From Ascidiaceihabitans sp. (GTDB lineage: Bacteria; Pseudomonadota; Alphaproteobacteria; Rhodobacterales; Rhodobacteraceae), in contig JAOEQC010000010.1 in assembly GCA_028388995.1 (NCBI GenBank), positions 1 through 43,088 on the forward strand: a DNA stretch of 43,088 nt, in the 5' to 3' direction. Each line of letters begins with the position of its first letter. Position 1 is the stretch's first letter. Made by a program: the position numbers and the translations under genes. The notes under the pieces were generated by a model. It was not told the DNA's origin and did no database searches. It saw only the letters and a list, made by a program, of their open reading frames with translations. This document shows, piece by piece, positions 26,543-36,245 of this stretch.

Positions 26543-27949
26543 CTATTCGCCATCACCTTCTTCAACATGTGCGACGCGCACACCAGCTTTGGCAGAGGTA
26601 ACCACACCCAATGACTTAAGTTTACGGTGAAGCGCACTGCGCTCCATCCCAACAAAGTTGGCCGTGCGACTAATGTTGCCACCAAAACGGTTAATCTGCG
26701 TTAACAGGTATTCGCGTTCAAACGCCTCACGAGCCTCACGAAGTGGCAAGGTCGCCAATACACCCGATAGAACGACCCGACCTTCCTCATTGCTGCTTTC
26801 TTCTTCACCCGGCAATTCACGGGCCTCAATTGGACCACTGCCATCACTAAGGATCAGAACACCCTCGATAAGGTTTTTCAACTGACGCACATTGCCTGGC
26901 CAAACCATCGTTTGCATCAAGGCCGAGGCATCATCACTCAGCACGCGCAAGGCTAGACCTTGGTTTGAGTTGCATTCCTTGATAAAATACTCGGCCAATA
27001 ATGGAATATCTTCACGGCGATCTTCAAGTGAAGGAACCGAAATTGGTACAACGTTTAAGCGGTGGAACAATTCTTGGCGGAACCGTTTAGCTTCGATCTC
27101 GACCTCGAGGCTACGGTTTGTGCTAGAGATCACACGCAGATCAACGCGCACGTTCTCTGAACCGCCAACACGCAAGAATTGTTGGTCAACTAAAACGCGC
27201 AGGATTTTGGTCTGTGTGCCCAAAGGCATATCCGCAACTTCATCAAAATAGATGACGCCGCCGTTGGCTTGTTCCAGAAACCCTAGTTCCACTCCACGAT
27301 CTATACCCTCACGGCCAAACAACATCTCTTCCATTTGATCAGGGGTCACCCCCGCACAGTTTACAGTAACAAAAGGTGCACTTGCGCGGTTAGAATTGGC
27401 GTGGATATAGCGTGCCGCCACTTCTTTGCCGCTGCCGGCTGGTCCGCTTAACATAACGCGACCATTTGACTTCGTCACTTTGTCCAACTGGCTAATCAAC
27501 GTACGAAAGGAGGCTGAGGCACCAATCATTTCGGATTGAACACCATCTTGACGTTTCAGCGTTTGGTTTTCACGGCGTAGTCGACTGGTTTCCATTGCGC
27601 GACGGATAACCACCAAGAGTTGGTCAATATTAAACGGTTTTTCGATAAAATCATAGGCACCCTGCTTAATCGCAGCAACTGCAATTTCAATATTGCCATG
27701 GCCTGAAATGATAACAACAGGCACTTCTGGGTTTTCCTTCTTAACCGTTTTAAGAATATCAATTCCATCCATACGGCTGTCTTTTAACCATATATCAAGG
27801 ATCATCAGCGCAGGTGGCTCAGCATCAATTGCCGCGATCGCACTATCAGAATTTCCCGCCAAGCGTGTTGTAAAGCCTTCGTCTTTTAAAATTTCAGAGA
27901 TCAATTCGCGGATGTCACGTTCGTCGTCTACAATCAGAATGTCGCTCAT
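26543..27949 (-). CDS. ntrX: Nitrogen response regulator NtrX, GAFTGA-less
   Basis: NtrX is the response regulator of the NtrYX pair, linked to nitrogen metabolism, respiration and envelope control in alphaproteobacteria. The receiver domain has phospho-acceptor D52 (MILDIW). The AAA+ domain has Walker A GPAGSGKE (169-176) and Walker B VIYFDEV (232-238). A C-terminal Fis-type helix-turn-helix (GGNISRTANFVGMERSALHR) ends the 468 residues. Between the Walker motifs the sigma54-contacting GAFTGA loop is absent: the sequence reads LFGREGIDRGVELGFLEQA. It should therefore act on sigma70-type promoters or as a repressor (inference). It lies 13 bases after ntrY. Confidence 0.94.
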   Translation of the reverse strand: MSDILIVDDERDIRELISEILKDEGFTTRLAGNSDSAIAAIDAEPPALMILDIWLKDSRMDGIDILKTVKKENPEVPVVIISGHGNIEIAVAAIKQGAYDFIEKPFNIDQLLVVIRRAMETSRLRRENQTLKRQDGVQSEMIGASASFRTLISQLDKVTKSNGRVMLSGPAGSGKEVAARYIHANSNRASAPFVTVNCAGVTPDQMEEMLFGREGIDRGVELGFLEQANGGVIYFDEVADMPLGTQTKILRVLVDQQFLRVGGSENVRVDLRVISSTNRSLEVEIEAKRFRQELFHRLNVVPISVPSLEDRREDIPLLAEYFIKECNSNQGLALRVLSDDASALMQTMVWPGNVRQLKNLIEGVLILSDGSGPIEARELPGEEESSNEEGRVVLSGVLATLPLREAREAFEREYLLTQINRFGGNISRTANFVGMERSALHRKLKSLGVVTSAKAGVRVAHVEEGDGE

Positions 27950-27962
27950 GGGTTTATACCTC

Positions 27963-30203
27963 TTATTTATTGATCGCTGCTGCGATGTCTGATGGGGCTA
28001 AAAGAAGTTTGATAACCGCCATCGCCCCAAAATGATTTTGACCGTCAAAAACAGGTGCGTTTTGCAGCTGTAAAGTTCCGCCGTGTTCTTCGATAATTTT
28101 TTTAACAATTGGCAAGCCAAGACCTGTGCCTTCGCTGCGTGTCGTCACATAGGGTTCAAACAAACGTGCTCGATCTTCAGGCAGCCCAATACCATTGTCT
28201 GCAATAGTGATGCAGGCATGGCCATCAACGTCAGAGACCTCGACAACAATCTGTGGTCGCAAATCGGCTGGTGCACCCTTTTTGACCAATGAAACGATTG
28301 CTTCGCCTGCGTTCTTGATCAAATTTGTCATCGCTTGAAATATCATCGTATCGTCAAACTCAGCCATCAAAGCGGATTCCGCACCTGTCAATTTAATTTC
28401 AACATCTGGTTGACCAAGGCGCTGTAAAAGAACTGCATCATTAACCAATTTAGCCAAATCATGCGTCTTGCGATCAGGTTCTGGCATCCGTGCGAATTTT
28501 GAAAACTCATCAACAATGCGCCGTAAATCGCCAGTCTGACGAATGATCACAGCGGTCATCTGCTCCAGATTTTCGCTTTCGTCGCCAAGTTTGGGCGCAA
28601 ATTTACGTCTAATCCGTTCAGCACTCAGTTGAATGGGTGTTAGCGGGTTCTTAATCTCATGCGCAATCCGGCGCGCCACATCACCCCACGCCGCCATTCT
28701 CTGGGCACTAACCAAATCAGTCACATCATCAAAGGCCACAACAAAACCTTCAAGATTGCCTCCTTCATTTCGACGGGTCGCCATGCGCACCAACAGGTTC
28801 TCTAAATGCCCATTGCGGCTAACCTTAATTTCACTTTGTGAAGCTTCTCCAGGACCGCTGCGCAAAACTTCAAACAAAGGTCCAAATTCAGGTATAGCCA
28901 CAACCAATGGCACCATTTGCTGGTCTTCATGCCAATCTAACAATCTGGCAGCCGATTTATTTACAAAAGCCACACGACCATCAGGATCCAAACCGACAAC
29001 GCCAGACGTTACAGAACTTAGAACTGAGTCAAACATCCGTCGACGACGTTCAATTTGGCCTGTGTTGTCCAACAAGGTTTCCCGCTGGCCCTTAAGCTGG
29101 CGGGTCATTTGGTTGAAATAACGGCCCAGCATCGCAATCTCGTCATCGCCATCTTCTTCTCGGACCTGAACATCCAGATCCCCTGCCCCAACTCGCTGCG
29201 CTGCTCCAGTCAAACGTCCAACAGGACCAGAAAGACGTTCTGCAAAGCCAAGTCCTAGCCAAACGGCACCAAGGATCAAAATGACAGCAAATGCTAAATA
29301 AAGAAGACCAAATTCGAACAACCGTTTGCCACGGTCACTTTCAAGTTGCTGATATAACCGGACGGTTTTTTGTGTCTCATCCAATAGAGATAGAATTTCA
29401 CCATCGACGTCACGCGTTACGTATAAATATCGATCAGGTGAGCTTTTTAGTGGAACCAAAACCCTGAACTCATTGATGAACCAATCCTGAATAATCGCCA
29501 AACCTGTCTCACGCGCAACTGCCATCTGTCGCGCATCAGGTGGCTCAAAATCAAACAAATAGGAACGATCACCACGCGCCCGAATAGACGCGGTTCCATC
29601 AACCAAATACGCCTCGCGCAGCCCACGTTGGATTTTACGTTGCTCAATTCCTAGCAACTCGCTGTCACTTAACTCAACACGTTCGGCCCGCACGATATCC
29701 ATGCGTGCTGCTAAAGTTCGTGCGTCCTCAATCAGACCTTCACGTTGCTCCTGCTCATAAGCTTCTGCAGCAGCAAGTGAGAAACCGACAACGTTTCGCA
29801 CACGTTCAGAAAACCAACCCTCCAGTGCAATATTGATCGTCAACATTGCAAACACAGCCACGATAACCGCAGGGAATAGCGCTAGAGCTGCAAAGACTGC
29901 TGTGAGCCGCAGGTGAAGGCGTGACCCAGCGGATTGAGCACGACGCGCTGAAATAATGCGAGCCACTTGGGCCAAAACCAGCGCAGCAATTATAAGTATA
30001 TAGACAACATCAGCTAGTAAAATGAGCCTAAGGGAAAGGTCATTCGCCCCCTGATCCAATGGCCCTAAGATCAGGAACGTTGCCAGAGCCAGAAATGGCC
30101 CCAAAACAACCAATCCAGTTGTCGCGAAATCACGGGCACGACGTTGCCTGCGCAACTTACGCAGTGTGTCTGCCCAAGGAGTTTGGCGCGTTGGGATTGC
30201 CAA
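27963..30203 (-). CDS. ntrY: Sensor histidine kinase NtrY
   Basis: This 746-residue membrane kinase is the partner of NtrX. There are four membrane segments (about 29-49, 58-82, 99-125 and 298-320), with a periplasmic sensor region between the third and fourth. Then come HAMP (about 320-375), PAS (about 390-500), HisKA with phospho-accepting H515 in [20 protein letters not shown], and an ATPase domain with GTGLGLPIVKKI. The start is TTG 30201-30203 with a weak upstream site; no better start exists. NtrY is expected to be autophosphorylated and to pass phosphate to NtrX D52. Confidence 0.94.
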   Translation of the reverse strand: MAIPTRQTPWADTLRKLRRQRRARDFATTGLVVLGPFLALATFLILGPLDQGANDLSLRLILLADVVYILIIAALVLAQVARIISARRAQSAGSRLHLRLTAVFAALALFPAVIVAVFAMLTINIALEGWFSERVRNVVGFSLAAAEAYEQEQREGLIEDARTLAARMDIVRAERVELSDSELLGIEQRKIQRGLREAYLVDGTASIRARGDRSYLFDFEPPDARQMAVARETGLAIIQDWFINEFRVLVPLKSSPDRYLYVTRDVDGEILSLLDETQKTVRLYQQLESDRGKRLFEFGLLYLAFAVILILGAVWLGLGFAERLSGPVGRLTGAAQRVGAGDLDVQVREEDGDDEIAMLGRYFNQMTRQLKGQRETLLDNTGQIERRRRMFDSVLSSVTSGVVGLDPDGRVAFVNKSAARLLDWHEDQQMVPLVVAIPEFGPLFEVLRSGPGEASQSEIKVSRNGHLENLLVRMATRRNEGGNLEGFVVAFDDVTDLVSAQRMAAWGDVARRIAHEIKNPLTPIQLSAERIRRKFAPKLGDESENLEQMTAVIIRQTGDLRRIVDEFSKFARMPEPDRKTHDLAKLVNDAVLLQRLGQPDVEIKLTGAESALMAEFDDTMIFQAMTNLIKNAGEAIVSLVKKGAPADLRPQIVVEVSDVDGHACITIADNGIGLPEDRARLFEPYVTTRSEGTGLGLPIVKKIIEEHGGTLQLQNAPVFDGQNHFGAMAVIKLLLAPSDIAAAINK

Positions 30204-30282
30204 GAGATACTACCTAGTTAATGCGGTAAATCAGGCACCCACCGCTACATCTCGTGGTTGATAACATGGGCGCGTTAAGAAT

Positions 30283-30299
30283 GCCACAGTTTCTGTGGC
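30283..30299 (-). terminator. Hairpin after ntrC
   Basis: GCCACAG (30283-30289) pairs with CTGTGGC (30293-30299) around a TTT loop. It sits five bases after the ntrC stop, in the 100-base gap before ntrY. The minus-strand sequence after the stem (ATTCTTAA) is only moderately T-rich, so it may be a partial terminator that separates ntrBC from ntrYX transcription. Confidence 0.55.
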
Positions 30300-30303
30300 T
30301 ATT

Positions 30304-31674
30304 TTACATCAATTTTCGACGCCTCGTGACCTCAATTTCAAGCTCTGCAATCTTTTTACGCAGCGTGTTTCGATTGATCCCTAAAAGATCAGCGCATTTG
30401 GCCTGATTGCCGTGTGTTGCGTCCAATGCGATCTCGATTAAGGGCACCTCAATCTCGCGCAAAATACGGCCATATAAACCCTCCGGGGGCAACATATCCC
30501 CATGTAGATCGAAATATCGCTGAAGATGACGCCCAACGGATGCACCTAACTTTTCGGTGTCCGTTGCGCCACCGCGCAATGGGACAAGATCTGGTTGATG
30601 ACCCAACACTTGCTGCACCTCCGCCGCCGTAATTTCGGGGCTTCGGCTGGTAAGACTTAATCGTTTCACTGCATTTTCGAGTTGGCGCACATTGCCCGGC
30701 CAGCTGTAGGTGCGGAAAGTTTCGGCCGCAGTCTCCGACAGGCTGCGAATGACGCTGCCTGCGTGTTCGATCCGGCAAAGAAAATGTTCCGTAAGCAATG
30801 GAATATCATCGACCCGTTCGCGCAGCGATGGCACGTTCAAAGTTACGCCACTTAGGCGATAATACAGATCTTTACGCAGAGTGCCATTTTCCATCGCACC
30901 TGTTAAATCGGACTGGCTAGTTGCTAAAAACCGCGGCACATACTCGCCTGGCGTGTCCAACATCCGCACGATACGCGCTTGTATCTCATCAGGTATGTCT
31001 GCGATTTCGTCAATCAAAAGCGTACCGCCCTTAACCCGCGCCAAAACACGCGCCGATCCCTCGATATCTTGCAAATCCGCCGACGTCACGGTCACGAACG
31101 GCAAAATGCGTCGGTCTGATAAGTCGTGGATCGCGCGCCCAATCAATGACTTTCCAGTACCACTTTCACCCCAAATAAGCACAGGTAAATCCGTGTTCAT
31201 TACACGGGCAACGACGCGGTAAAGCGATTGCATTACATCGGTTCGACCAACCAATGGCAACTCTTCAGGGCGTTCTTGAGCGACTTCTGTAGGTGCGCTG
31301 CGGTGTTGGCCACGTAATTCCAACGCCCGCGCTGTCCGCTTCATCAGATCAGGCAGGTCGAAGGGTTTGGGCAAATAGTCGTAGGCTTCCGCTTCAGCCG
31401 CTTTGATCGCAGTCATAATGGTGTTCTGTGCCGAAATAACAATTACAGGCAAACCGGGACGGTCCTCAGCAATCTTTGGCAGCATCTCAAGGCCATTTCC
31501 GTCTGGCATAACAACGTCAGTAATAACAACGTCGCCTTTACCCTCAGCCACCCAACGCATCAGCGTCGTTAGACTGGAGGTGGCATGTACCTTACACCCT
31601 GCCCGTGTCAGTGCTTGGGTCAAAACCGTTCGAATGGTGCGATCATCATCTGCGACCAATACTGTGCCGTCCAT
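30304..31674 (-). CDS. ntrC: Nitrogen regulator NtrC, GAFTGA-less (Rhodobacter type)
   Basis: NtrC is the response regulator for nitrogen limitation. The receiver has D53 ([11 protein letters not shown]). The AAA+ core has Walker A GESGTGKS (169-176) and Walker B GTLLIDEI (217-224). A C-terminal helix-turn-helix ([20 protein letters not shown]) binds DNA. The GAFTGA loop needed for sigma54 is replaced by [18 protein letters not shown]. Rhodobacter capsulatus NtrC has the same deletion and is known to activate sigma70 polymerase, so the same is expected here. The protein has 456 residues and lies three bases after ntrB. Confidence 0.94.
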   Translation of the reverse strand: MDGTVLVADDDRTIRTVLTQALTRAGCKVHATSSLTTLMRWVAEGKGDVVITDVVMPDGNGLEMLPKIAEDRPGLPVIVISAQNTIMTAIKAAEAEAYDYLPKPFDLPDLMKRTARALELRGQHRSAPTEVAQERPEELPLVGRTDVMQSLYRVVARVMNTDLPVLIWGESGTGKSLIGRAIHDLSDRRILPFVTVTSADLQDIEGSARVLARVKGGTLLIDEIADIPDEIQARIVRMLDTPGEYVPRFLATSQSDLTGAMENGTLRKDLYYRLSGVTLNVPSLRERVDDIPLLTEHFLCRIEHAGSVIRSLSETAAETFRTYSWPGNVRQLENAVKRLSLTSRSPEITAAEVQQVLGHQPDLVPLRGGATDTEKLGASVGRHLQRYFDLHGDMLPPEGLYGRILREIEVPLIEIALDATHGNQAKCADLLGINRNTLRKKIAELEIEVTRRRKLM

Positions 31675-31677
31675 GAC

Positions 31678-32760
31678 TTAATCCTTCTTTGTTTGGTTGG
31701 ATGCCTGCTCTTTGCAGCGCGGTAGCGAAATACGGAAAATTGTGCGCCCCGGTACAGAAGAGACCGAAATCCATCCGCCGTGGTCTGAGATGATTTTGCT
31801 TACCAAGGCGAGGCCAAGGCCCGTTCCATTTTCCTTGCCGGAAACAAACGGATCGAAAATATCATCCTTGATCCCCTCAGGAAGCCCCGGACCATCATCG
31901 ATAATCTCAATTTGCAAAGGCAAAGAGTGGCCCGAACCATCAGAGCGTCGCAAACGGAAAGAGTGTTCGAAGTAGCTATGCAAACGGATTGTACCGCCTC
32001 GCTCGCCTGCAGATTCGGACGCATTCTTAAGAAGGTTTTGAATGACCTGTAGCAATTGGTCTGGATCACCCGATGCAGCTGGCAATGACGGATCATAGTC
32101 TTCAATGATCTTCATATTTGCACCGAACCCCAGCAAAGCAGAGCGGCGCGCGCGGTCTAGAACATCATGGATGTTGACTGACTGCATTTCGGTGACGCTA
32201 AGGTTTCCAAACTGTTCAACCTGCTCAAGCAGCTTAACAATTCGACGGCTTTCTTCAACAATTAGATCAGTCAGTTCAAGGTCTTCTGGCGCAAGGTTCA
32301 TGCTAAGCAATTGTGCAGCCCCTGTAATGCCAGCCAACGGGTTCTTGATCTCATGGGCCAACATTTCTGCCATGCCTATCGCTGATTTCGCTGCCGACTT
32401 TACAGTATCATTCTGTGTCATTCGCCCCGCCAACTCACGTGGCGAAATCATGAGGATCATCTGACCCTCAGAACCAATCAGCGGCGCGATCTGTAAGGCA
32501 CATTGCAAAGGTGCACGTTGGCCACTACCAACATCCACGTCGTTTACAAACAGCGGTGTCCCATTTTCACGGGCATGCGCGAAAGCTTCTTCAAGGGGTG
32601 CATCAATTGCAATCTGATCCCATAGCGGTACGCCACGCACATTCTTGGCGGAAACATTCAAGAAACCTTCGGCGGCAGAATTGATATCAAGGATTTTATC
32701 ATCAGGCCCGATAAGAACCCCAGGTACAGGCAACGATGCCCAGATATTTGGATCACTCAT
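31678..32760 (-). CDS. ntrB: Nitrogen sensor kinase NtrB
   Basis: This soluble sensor kinase phosphorylates NtrC and is controlled by PII proteins. The order is a PAS domain (about 5-105), HisKA with H136 in [19 protein letters not shown], and an ATPase domain with DNLLKNASE-type N-box ([13 protein letters not shown]) and [12 protein letters not shown]. At 360 residues it is of normal length. Its ATG overlaps the dusB stop by four bases (ATGA), so dusB-ntrB-ntrC are translated as a coupled operon. No glnB or glnK lies in this window. Confidence 0.94.
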   Translation of the reverse strand: MSDPNIWASLPVPGVLIGPDDKILDINSAAEGFLNVSAKNVRGVPLWDQIAIDAPLEEAFAHARENGTPLFVNDVDVGSGQRAPLQCALQIAPLIGSEGQMILMISPRELAGRMTQNDTVKSAAKSAIGMAEMLAHEIKNPLAGITGAAQLLSMNLAPEDLELTDLIVEESRRIVKLLEQVEQFGNLSVTEMQSVNIHDVLDRARRSALLGFGANMKIIEDYDPSLPAASGDPDQLLQVIQNLLKNASESAGERGGTIRLHSYFEHSFRLRRSDGSGHSLPLQIEIIDDGPGLPEGIKDDIFDPFVSGKENGTGLGLALVSKIISDHGGWISVSSVPGRTIFRISLPRCKEQASNQTKKD

Positions 32761-33722
32761 TCTGCGCCCCCTTCCATTGCTTCGGGGATCATCTTTATGA
32801 CCTCAAGTGCATCTTTTTCAGTTAGAACTTTGCGGCGTAATTCAGCTGGCGTTCCAGCTGTATCCATGAACCAACCAAGGTGCTTGCGCGCCATACGCAG
32901 CCCCATCTTTTCGCCGTAAAAATCGATCATCGCCAAATAGTGACCAATAACCATATCCGCCAAAGCCTGCCCCGTTGGGATCACAGGTGCCGGCGTGCCA
33001 AATAAAGCATGAGCAACTTCCGCAAGTAGCCAAGGACGTCCTTGTGCACCGCGCCCAATCATTATGCCGTCCGCGCCTGATTGCTCAAGCGCCATACGTG
33101 CCGTGGCAATGTCAACGATATCGCCGTTCGCAATGACTGGGATCGAAACGGCGTCCTTAACCGCACGAATAGCTTTCCAATCCGCACTGCCTTTGTAGAA
33201 CTGGCACCGTGTGCGTCCGTGTATCACAACACGCTGGATGCCCGCCGCCTCAGCGCGACGCGCAATGTCAGGTGCGTTCAGTAGGTCATCATCCCAACCA
33301 AGTCGGGTTTTGAGGGTCACAGGTACGTCTACGGCTGCGACCACAGCCTCAATCAAGCTAAGCGCATGATCGGGTATCTTCATCAACGCAGATCCAGAGT
33401 AACCGCTGACCACCTTTTTTGCAGGACAACCCATGTTGATGTCGATCACCTTGGCACCCTGCGCCTCAACCATCTTGGCCGCTTCTGCCAATGGTTCGGG
33501 CTCACGGCCTGCCAACTGAACTGCTGTGCCCACGTGGCCTAGCCCCAGCTCTGCTTTTTCACGGCTGCCCATCGTCTGGTTCAGCATATCGTGGCTGGCA
33601 ATCATTTCAGACACGACCATGCCCGCCCCAAAGGACGAAACCAAATTACGAAATGGCAGGTCTGTGATTCCCGCCAGAGGGGCCAACATCACAGGTGGGT
33701 TTAGGGTCATTGGATTGGTCAA
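32757..33722 (-). CDS. dusB: tRNA-dihydrouridine synthase DusB (NifR3)
   Basis: This FMN-dependent enzyme reduces specific uridines in the tRNA D-loop. The core motifs are [15 protein letters not shown] at the N-terminus, [10 protein letters not shown] with catalytic C99, and [17 protein letters not shown] near residue 235. It heads the ntrBC operon, as nifR3 does in Rhodobacter. The start may be TTG 33720-33722, which has AGGA nine bases upstream, or ATG 33710. I kept the TTG. It diverges from ispD over about 180 bases. Confidence 0.93.
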   Translation of the reverse strand: MTNPMTLNPPVMLAPLAGITDLPFRNLVSSFGAGMVVSEMIASHDMLNQTMGSREKAELGLGHVGTAVQLAGREPEPLAEAAKMVEAQGAKVIDINMGCPAKKVVSGYSGSALMKIPDHALSLIEAVVAAVDVPVTLKTRLGWDDDLLNAPDIARRAEAAGIQRVVIHGRTRCQFYKGSADWKAIRAVKDAVSIPVIANGDIVDIATARMALEQSGADGIMIGRGAQGRPWLLAEVAHALFGTPAPVIPTGQALADMVIGHYLAMIDFYGEKMGLRMARKHLGWFMDTAGTPAELRRKVLTEKDALEVIKMIPEAMEGGAE

Positions 33723-33902
33723 GGCGTGGAATCCTGTAGTACTTGATATGATTTAACGGGTTTTGTTTGGTTCACTCAATCCGTGCGCCGCAATCAGGCG
33801 CTCAATAAACGACCTAACGCACAAAAAATAGGCATATTTCCCAATATTTGCCACCAAGGCTACAACTGCGTAAAGAATGCAAATGATGAAACGAACCAAA
33901 AT

Positions 33903-34562
33903 ATGAGCAACGCAGCCTTAATCGTTGCTGCTGGACGTGGAACACGTGCGGGTGGTGAGGTGCCAAAGCAATGGCGTAAAATCGCAGGTCAGCCTGTGAT
34001 TGCTCATACCCTGCAAGCTTTTGCCGCACACCCCGCGATTTCCAGCGTTATCTTGGTGCTGCATCCAGATGACTTGCACCTTGCACCAGACATCAACGGC
34101 CTGACGGTCACCACTGGTGGGGCTGAGCGTTCGGATTCGGTTAAGCTGGGCCTTCAGGCAATTCCATCTGGTACGAAAAACATTCTGATACATGACGTTG
34201 CACGGCCATGCGTGACGGACCAGACCATCACCAACATTATAGCTGCGCTTGAAACGGCCAATGGCGCGGCACCAGCACTTGTCGTGACAGACGCACTTTG
34301 GACTGGTGCGGGTGGAATGGTAACGGGCACCCAAGATCGCAACGGATTGTTCCGCGCACAAACACCCCAAGGCTTTAAGCTAGATGCAATCACCGCTGCC
34401 CATGCTGCATTTGATGGCGTTGCAGCCGATGACGTCGAAGTCGCACGCGCAGCTGGAATTACAGTTGCGATTGTGGATGGAGACGAAGACAATCTAAAGA
34501 TCACCCTACCCGCTGATTTCGCGCGGGCTGAACAAATATTAGAGAGACGCAATGGACATTAG
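33903..34562 (+). CDS. ispD: 2-C-methyl-D-erythritol 4-phosphate cytidylyltransferase
   Basis: IspD attaches CMP to methylerythritol phosphate in the MEP isoprenoid pathway. The nucleotide-binding start [20 protein letters not shown] is diagnostic, and DVARPCV and [10 protein letters not shown] match later conserved blocks. I start at ATG 33903, where [11 protein letters not shown] begins as in relatives. The frame opens 40 codons earlier but that part has no family match. The 219 residues cover IspD only. Many alphaproteobacteria fuse IspD to IspF; here the two are separate with an 11-base overlap. Confidence 0.93.
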   Translation: MSNAALIVAAGRGTRAGGEVPKQWRKIAGQPVIAHTLQAFAAHPAISSVILVLHPDDLHLAPDINGLTVTTGGAERSDSVKLGLQAIPSGTKNILIHDVARPCVTDQTITNIIAALETANGAAPALVVTDALWTGAGGMVTGTQDRNGLFRAQTPQGFKLDAITAAHAAFDGVAADDVEVARAAGITVAIVDGDEDNLKITLPADFARAEQILERRNGH

Positions 34563-35031
34563 ACTAGGCAACGGATTTGACGTGCACGCCTTCGGATCGG
34601 GCGATCATGTCACCCTATGTGGCGTTAAAGTTCCGCACACCCACGGACTGGCTGGGCACTCGGATGCAGATGTTAGTATGCACACGGTGACCGATGCAAT
34701 CTACGGCGCTTTGGCCAAGGGTGATATTGGACAGCACTTTCCGCCAAGCGACCCACAATGGAAGGGTGCAGAAAGCCATATCTTCCTAACCCATGCGGTT
34801 GAGTTGGCGAAAAACATGGGCTTTTCAATATCTAACGTCGATTGCACCTTGATCTGTGAGTTCCCCAAAATCGGCCCACGCAGTCACGAAATGCGCGTTG
34901 AAATGGCGCGCTTGATGGGGATGGATTTGGACCGCGTGTCGGTCAAAGCCACAACATCCGAGCGCTTGGGCTTTACCGGACGGGGCGAAGGAATCGCCTG
35001 CATTGCAACTTGTACACTGGTGAAATTATGA
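34552..35031 (+). CDS. ispF: 2-C-methyl-D-erythritol 2,4-cyclodiphosphate synthase
   Basis: IspF closes the cyclodiphosphate ring, the MEP-pathway step two after IspD. Metal ligands appear in [10 protein letters not shown] (D10, H12) and the LAGHSDADV motif. The C-terminal [19 protein letters not shown] is the CDP-binding signature. At 159 residues it is of normal length. It overlaps ispD by 11 bases and pgpA by four (ATGA), so the group is a translationally coupled operon. Confidence 0.95.
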   Translation: MDIRLGNGFDVHAFGSGDHVTLCGVKVPHTHGLAGHSDADVSMHTVTDAIYGALAKGDIGQHFPPSDPQWKGAESHIFLTHAVELAKNMGFSISNVDCTLICEFPKIGPRSHEMRVEMARLMGMDLDRVSVKATTSERLGFTGRGEGIACIATCTLVKL

Positions 35032-35525
35032 AACTTGCAACGATGATCGGTACCCTAATGGGGGTTGGATATATCCGTCCTGCTCCTGGCACTTGGGGCT
35101 CGTTTGTTGCCCTACCTTGGGCGTGGTTGGTTCATATCATTGGCGGCTTCCCGCTTTTGCTCATTGGCACAATTGCTGCGTTTTTTAAGGGCTGGTGGGC
35201 CACGTCCAAAATGACGGAAGGGTCGGACGACCATGATCCGTCAGAAATCGTCATTGACGAGCTGGTGGGCCAATGGATCGCGCTGATGCCTTTATCCTTT
35301 GCAGCATGGAACAGCGACATCCCAATTCACGTAATGTGGCCTGGCTGGATCGCGGCCTTTGCTCTGTTTCGCCTGTTCGACATTTGGAAGCCATGGATCA
35401 TCGGCTGGGCTGACAAACGTGGCGATGCGCTAGGTGTAATGCTGGATGATGTCATCGCAGGCGTCTTTGCCGCCATCGGCGTGATTGTTATGGCGGGTGT
35501 TGCGCACAGGCTATTCATAGGATGA
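35028..35525 (+). CDS. pgpA: Phosphatidylglycerophosphatase A
   Basis: PgpA dephosphorylates phosphatidylglycerol phosphate in the inner membrane. The 165-residue protein has family motifs [12 protein letters not shown] near the N-terminus, [14 protein letters not shown] in the middle and [10 protein letters not shown] near the end, with about four hydrophobic segments. I start at ATG 35028 overlapping the ispF TGA. The earlier in-frame codon at 35010 would sit inside ispF. It overlaps cinA by four bases. Confidence 0.92.
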   Translation: MKLATMIGTLMGVGYIRPAPGTWGSFVALPWAWLVHIIGGFPLLLIGTIAAFFKGWWATSKMTEGSDDHDPSEIVIDELVGQWIALMPLSFAAWNSDIPIHVMWPGWIAAFALFRLFDIWKPWIIGWADKRGDALGVMLDDVIAGVFAAIGVIVMAGVAHRLFIG

Positions 35526-36010
35526 GCTTTGCCACACAAATACTTGATTTAGCAAAACAAAGTGGAATAATGATTGCCACCGCAGAAAGCTGCACTGGCG
35601 GCATGGTTATGGCAGCACTGACTGATATTGCCGGTTCATCAGCAGTGGCTGAGCGTGGATTTGTCACCTACACCAACAATGCCAAGATGCAGATGTTGGG
35701 TGTTTCTGGTGCCACATTGGACGCACACGGCGCCGTCAGCGAACAGGTCGCCGCAGAGATGGCAAAGGGTGCACTACGGTATTCTGAGGCCGCCTTGGGC
35801 GTTTCAATCACAGGCATTGCAGGACCGGGTGGATCAGATCATAAACCCGAAGGACGCGTTTGCTTTGGCATCGCTGACAACAAAAACTGCGTTACAGAGA
35901 CTGTCGAATTTGGGACGGTGGGTCGGTCCAAAGTACGTGAAGCGGCACGTGATCATGCCCTGCAAATGTTACTGGATCGATTGATCCAAAACAGCAGCAT
36001 TAGCCGCTAA
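35522..36010 (+). CDS. CinA C-terminal-domain protein (PncC amidase)
   Basis: This single-domain protein of 162 residues matches the C-terminal half of CinA. The family hydrolyses nicotinamide mononucleotide to nicotinate mononucleotide, salvaging pyridine nucleotides. ATAESCTGGMVMAALTDIAGSS (here about residues 19-40, with the ESCTGG core) and GVSITGIAGPGG are the diagnostic blocks. No N-terminal molybdopterin-like domain is present. It ends the ispD-ispF-pgpA run, joined by an ATGA overlap. Confidence 0.9.
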   Translation: MSFATQILDLAKQSGIMIATAESCTGGMVMAALTDIAGSSAVAERGFVTYTNNAKMQMLGVSGATLDAHGAVSEQVAAEMAKGALRYSEAALGVSITGIAGPGGSDHKPEGRVCFGIADNKNCVTETVEFGTVGRSKVREAARDHALQMLLDRLIQNSSISR

Positions 36011-36017
36011 ATCCAAC

Positions 36018-36047
36018 GTCGGTATAACGTCGGTATTATGTCGGTAT
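36018..36047 (+). repeat. Three GTCGGTAT direct repeats at 11-base spacing
   Basis: GTCGGTAT occurs at 36018-36025, 36029-36036 and 36040-36047, each separated by three variable bases (AAC, TAT), so the period is 11 bases, about one helical turn. The run sits seven bases after cinA and about 200 bases before amtB. Phased repeats of this kind can be protein-binding sites; none is named by me. Confidence 0.7.
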
Positions 36048-36245
36048 CGCGTAGGTGCAGCCCTAAGAAACAACAAAACCTCACTTCGCACAATATTTAA
36101 TCAATCACGCCCTTAGTCCGCATGATTATTAAGCACTCCCCCTATCGCCCTCATTTTAAGCGTTGAAATGTCATTTTGCTGCTTTTTCTAGCCATAGTTC
36201 GTTTACGACCACCGCAATTAAACTGATTCCGATGGGAGAAAAGAT

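Noticed and set aside
36048-36245. Sigma54 promoter upstream of amtB
   Set aside because: I could not find a TGGCAC-N5-TTGC-type element in either register.
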